Positions 61,256 to 64,000 of a stretch of 64,000 bases of DNA are shown piece by piece; within the stretch, counting starts at the first letter, position 1; every line of letters begins with the position of its first letter. Source of the DNA: Streptomyces sp. ISL-96 (lineage in GTDB: Bacteria > Actinomycetota > Actinomycetes > Streptomycetales > Streptomycetaceae); contig NZ_JAGGPA010000011.1 in the NCBI RefSeq assembly GCF_018614035.1, forward strand, positions 62,001-126,000, given 5' to 3'. Both the position numbers and the translations under genes were made by a program. Below the pieces are notes generated by a model, which saw only the letters and a list, made by a program, of their open reading frames with translations, did not search any database and was not told where the DNA came from.

Positions 61256-62491
61256 CTACTTGCGGGTGTCCTTGACGATGGTGCCGCCCTTCATCACCAG
61301 GACGACTCGGTCGGGGTTGTCGAAGAGTTCGGGTTCGGCGAGCGGATCGAAGTCGACCGCCACAAGGTCGGCGTACTTGCCCGCCTCGATGGAGCCGATC
61401 TTGTCCGCGACACGCATGATGGAGGCGTTCACCGAGGTGGCGGACATGATCGCTTCCCGGGCGCCGATGATCTTCGCCTTGAGGGCGATCTCCAGGCCCC
61501 GCCGGTTCTGGTTCGGTCCGATGAGATCGGAGCCGGAGCCGATGGGGACGCCGGCTTCCCGCGCGGCGAGCAGCCCGTCGGTCATGCCCTGCATCGTGTC
61601 GCCGACGCGTTCGCGTATCTGCGGCGGCAGCCCGTGCTGTTCGAAGTTCTCGGTGAGGACCTTGGCGATGGACAGGGTCGGTACGAGGCTGACACGGCCG
61701 GCCGCCATCATCGCGGCGGTCTCCTCGTCGATCCCGGTTCCGTGCTCGACGCACTCCACGCCCGCCTTGACCGCGTTGTGGATGCCGGCGACGTTGTGCG
61801 CGTGGACCGTGACGTAGGTGTGCCGGGCCCGTGCCTCGGTCACCGCGGTGGCGATCTCCTCGATGGTGAACTGGGTGTCGTCCAGCGAGTCGGCGATGGA
61901 CACCACGCCTCCCGTGACGGCCATCTTGAGGAAGGTCGCACCCTGCCTGAAGCACTCGCGAGCAGCCTTGCGCACCTCGTCACAACCGTCGGAGATGCGG
62001 CCGACGGCAGTCAGCCCGCGCACCCGGAAATGAAAGGTCTCGTCCGGCGGCAGGAACGGCGATCCCAGGTGCCCGTGTCCGCCGCACTGCACCAGGGGGG
62101 ACGCGGACGCCCAGATCCTCGGACCGGGAACGAGCCCGCGCCCCACGGTCCGCAGCACTCCATGGTCGATACCGCCGCAGTCGCGGACCGCGGTGAACCC
62201 GGCGTCGAGGGTCTGGCGCAGCGTGCGGAAGATGTCCGCGGCCCGCTCGGCGACGGAGAGTTCCATGTTGAGGATCGCCCGGGACTCACTGGAGTGCCCG
62301 AGGTGGACATGCGCGTCGATGAGACCGGGCAGCAGGGTCAGGCCGCTCAGGTCGACGAGGCCGGCGTCGCGCGCCGGTCCCCGTACACCGGTCTCGGTGA
62401 TCCGTTCGCCGTCGATCAGCACCGAACCCGCGGGCACCGGGTCGCCGCCCAGGCCGTCGATGACCGTGGCGCCGGTAAGGAGTTGTGGCAT
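61256..62491 (-). CDS. Amidohydrolase family metal-dependent hydrolase
   Basis: A 411-residue TIM-barrel amidohydrolase. The N-terminal sandwich domain (LLTGATVIDGLGGDPVPAG) leads to the metal-binding LPGLIDAHVHLG (HxH), the carboxylated lysine region FLKMAVTGG, HAHNVAG and a catalytic Asp in GSDLIGPN. It belongs to the imidazolonepropionase/prolidase-like branch that hydrolyses C-N bonds in small molecules or dipeptides. It lies between the NRPS-like gene (6 bases upstream) and mbtH, so it is part of the cluster message; a maturation or precursor step is likely. Confidence 0.88.
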   Translation of the reverse strand: MPQLLTGATVIDGLGGDPVPAGSVLIDGERITETGVRGPARDAGLVDLSGLTLLPGLIDAHVHLGHSSESRAILNMELSVAERAADIFRTLRQTLDAGFTAVRDCGGIDHGVLRTVGRGLVPGPRIWASASPLVQCGGHGHLGSPFLPPDETFHFRVRGLTAVGRISDGCDEVRKAARECFRQGATFLKMAVTGGVVSIADSLDDTQFTIEEIATAVTEARARHTYVTVHAHNVAGIHNAVKAGVECVEHGTGIDEETAAMMAAGRVSLVPTLSIAKVLTENFEQHGLPPQIRERVGDTMQGMTDGLLAAREAGVPIGSGSDLIGPNQNRRGLEIALKAKIIGAREAIMSATSVNASIMRVADKIGSIEAGKYADLVAVDFDPLAEPELFDNPDRVVLVMKGGTIVKDTRK

Positions 62492-62497
62492 GTCTCG

Positions 62498-64000
62498 TTA
62501 CTTCTCCGTCCTGGTGGTGGTCGCGCCGCTCTCGGGCGCGGGCAGCAGTTGGCGGCGTACGAAGAATCCGAGCATCCGCTCGAAGAAGAGGGCGTCCAGG
62601 GCCGGTGCGGGGGCCAGCTCCGGCGGCATCGTCCGCAGGACGTTGGCGCAGTCGATCGAGGGCATCCGCCGGTCGGGCACATCTCCGAGCATGGCCATCA
62701 GCGGCGCCAGGGCGTTGTCCTCGCCCTCACGGTCCACCTGCTCGATGAGCGCCGCGCGCCACTCCTCGAACGGCACGCTGCGCACGGGATACCCGAACTC
62801 CTTGATCCTCTCGAAGATGTCGTTCCATTCGAGCGGCTGCGGGTCGATGGTGTGGAACGTCAGGTTCCGGGAGGCCGGCCGCTGGGACAGCCCGACGACC
62901 TGCTTCGCCAGGTGGTCGACCGTACCGACGGACAGCCGGTAGGCGCGCTGCGGCGCGAGCCCCAGCTGGACGCATCCCTGGATGACCTTGGTGATGTAGT
63001 CCTCGCTGTTGGCGGCGCCGTTACGGCTGTCGCACAACACCCCGCCCGCGCGGTAGACGGACACCGGGATCCCGCGCTCCCGCGCGATCCGGACCAGCCC
63101 TTCCGCCACCCACTTGCTCTGGCTGTACGAGGTGTCGTGGCCGACCGGCTCGGGCAGCGGATCGTCCTCCAGGAGGGTGTCTCTGTCCCCGCTCATCGCT
63201 CCCGCCAGGACCGCCAGCGTGGAGATGTGGTGCACGGGCTTGAGGCGCGAGCGGGCCGCCAGCCGCAGAATCTCCTGGGTGCCCAGCACATTGGCCGACT
63301 TCAGCGCACGGTACGGGCGTACGAAGTTGACCCACGCGCCGCAGTGGTAGATGGCGTCGGTCTCGGCGGCCAGCTCGTCGAAGGCGGCCGGCGTCAGGCC
63401 GAGCAGCGGCTTGGCGAGGTCGCCGGTCACCACGCGCAGCCGGGAACCGCGGGGCGCGGGCAGGCCGTACGAGTCCAGCGCGGCGCGAACCCGCTCCAGT
63501 CCCTCCGCCGCGTCCGCGGCCCGTACCAGGCACAGGACTGTCGCCTCCGTACGCTCCAGCAGTTCGGCGCAGAGGAATGCGCCGACGAAGCCGGTGGCGC
63601 CGGTGAGCAGCACGGTTCCCGGCGGCCCGTCGTGCGGAGCGGGCAGACCGTCCGCCCGGATGTCCTCGTCCAGCCGCACCTCGTCCCACAGGTCCGGGCC
63701 GGGCGGCGCGGCGGGCGCGTCCGTGCCCCCCAGCGCCCGTTCGACCACGGCGGCCAGTGCCGCCACTGTCGGCGCGCGCAGCACGTCCCGCGCGGCCAGG
63801 CCGGTGACTCCCATGCGCCGCAGCCGGCGGGTCGCCTGGGTCACCATCAGCGAGTGCGCTCCGAGATCGAAGAAGTCGTCGTCGACTCCGATCCGGTCGA
63901 TGCCCAGCAAGCTGCACCAGATGCCGGCCACTTGGCGTTCCGTCTCGGTGCGTGGAGCCACCAGGGCGTCGGCATGGTCCTCGCCCGCCTCCGGCGCCGC
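62498..64000 (-). CDS. NRPS-like protein, carrier and thioester-reductase domains (5' end off the window)
   Basis: The minus-strand frame is open to the window edge; an internal GTG at 63961 is not the true start, since 13 more in-frame codons lie upstream. A carrier domain with FFDLGAHSLMVTQ (Ser for phosphopantetheine) is followed by a thioester-reductase: LLTGATGFVGAFLCAELL, GDLAKPLLGL, the SDR pair ISTLAV and YSQSKWVAE, and C-terminal substrate helices. This releases a bound acyl or aminoacyl chain as aldehyde or alcohol. An adenylation domain is expected upstream, in the A-PCP-R arrangement. The MbtH gene downstream supports that. Confidence 0.88.
   Translation of the reverse strand, partial: AAPEAGEDHADALVAPRTETERQVAGIWCSLLGIDRIGVDDDFFDLGAHSLMVTQATRRLRRMGVTGLAARDVLRAPTVAALAAVVERALGGTDAPAAPPGPDLWDEVRLDEDIRADGLPAPHDGPPGTVLLTGATGFVGAFLCAELLERTEATVLCLVRAADAAEGLERVRAALDSYGLPAPRGSRLRVVTGDLAKPLLGLTPAAFDELAAETDAIYHCGAWVNFVRPYRALKSANVLGTQEILRLAARSRLKPVHHISTLAVLAGAMSGDRDTLLEDDPLPEPVGHDTSYSQSKWVAEGLVRIARERGIPVSVYRAGGVLCDSRNGAANSEDYITKVIQGCVQLGLAPQRAYRLSVGTVDHLAKQVVGLSQRPASRNLTFHTIDPQPLEWNDIFERIKEFGYPVRSVPFEEWRAALIEQVDREGEDNALAPLMAMLGDVPDRRMPSIDCANVLRTMPPELAPAPALDALFFERMLGFFVRRQLLPAPESGATTTRTEK

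Noticed and set aside
1..64000. Mobile elements, CRISPR arrays, tRNA or rRNA genes
   Set aside because: I looked for transposase motifs, repeated spacers and cloverleaf arms and found none I can support.

Overview
The window is very GC-rich, uses GTG and TTG starts freely, and carries WhiB, DUF6214, DUF6421, DUF5134, FUSC-type and LVIVD/DUF305 genes. Iron boxes of the DmdR/IdeR type and TTA (bldA-type) codons in a pathway regulator add to the picture. Everything points to a Streptomyces or very close relative. No tRNA, rRNA, CRISPR array, transposase or integrase was seen.

Layout. (1) 0-17.4 kb is ordinary chromosome: a PlsC-type acyltransferase, a threonine aldolase/SDR/DUF6421 operon, a decayed alpha/beta-hydrolase fragment, GDPD, GNAT and VOC proteins, a DUF5134-M56-PAP2-HAD run, TetR, the divergent LVIVD/DUF305 pair, a ferredoxin-NADP reductase, and an old-yellow-enzyme gene with an ArsR regulator. 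(2) 17.4-30.3 kb is a carbohydrate locus: SMP-30 lactonase and IclR regulator facing a galactonate-dehydratase-like enolase-superfamily enzyme, a zinc dehydrogenase, an unrecognised probable TIM-barrel protein, a ChvE-type ABC importer, an exported aldose 1-epimerase and a secreted GH51 arabinofuranosidase. A palindrome GTTCGA-N4-TCGAAC, in more or less perfect form, occurs in front of the regulator, the dehydratase, the unknown gene and the GH51 gene. I read the locus as one regulon that releases, imports and oxidises L-arabinose or a related aldose without phosphorylation. (3) 30.4-45 kb returns to chromosomal genes: small hypotheticals, a BNR propeller, an esterase, uracil-DNA glycosylase, a GlcNAc-kinase-like ATPase, a CbiX-like protein, a lactonase-type propeller, a FUSC transporter, Lrp, HAD, GH13, a zinc dehydrogenase and WhiB.

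(4) 45.3-51.8 kb is an iron-responsive pair of units: a divergent, unusual adenylation/carrier/membrane-acyltransferase fusion and an FbpABC-type ferric ABC importer, each with an iron box at its promoter. (5) 51.8-64 kb looks like the edge of a specialised-metabolite cluster: SDR and MFS exporter, a ferritin-like diiron oxygenase, a 1000-residue LuxR/LAL regulator with two TTA codons, a 74-residue CxxC protein, an acyl-CoA carboxylase beta subunit, an FMN reductase, an MbtH protein, an amidohydrolase and the 3' part of an NRPS-like carrier-thioester-reductase gene that runs off the window. The two most promising places for undescribed biology are the iron-boxed fusion protein and the diiron/NRPS-reductase cluster; the uncharacterised protein inside the sugar regulon is a third.
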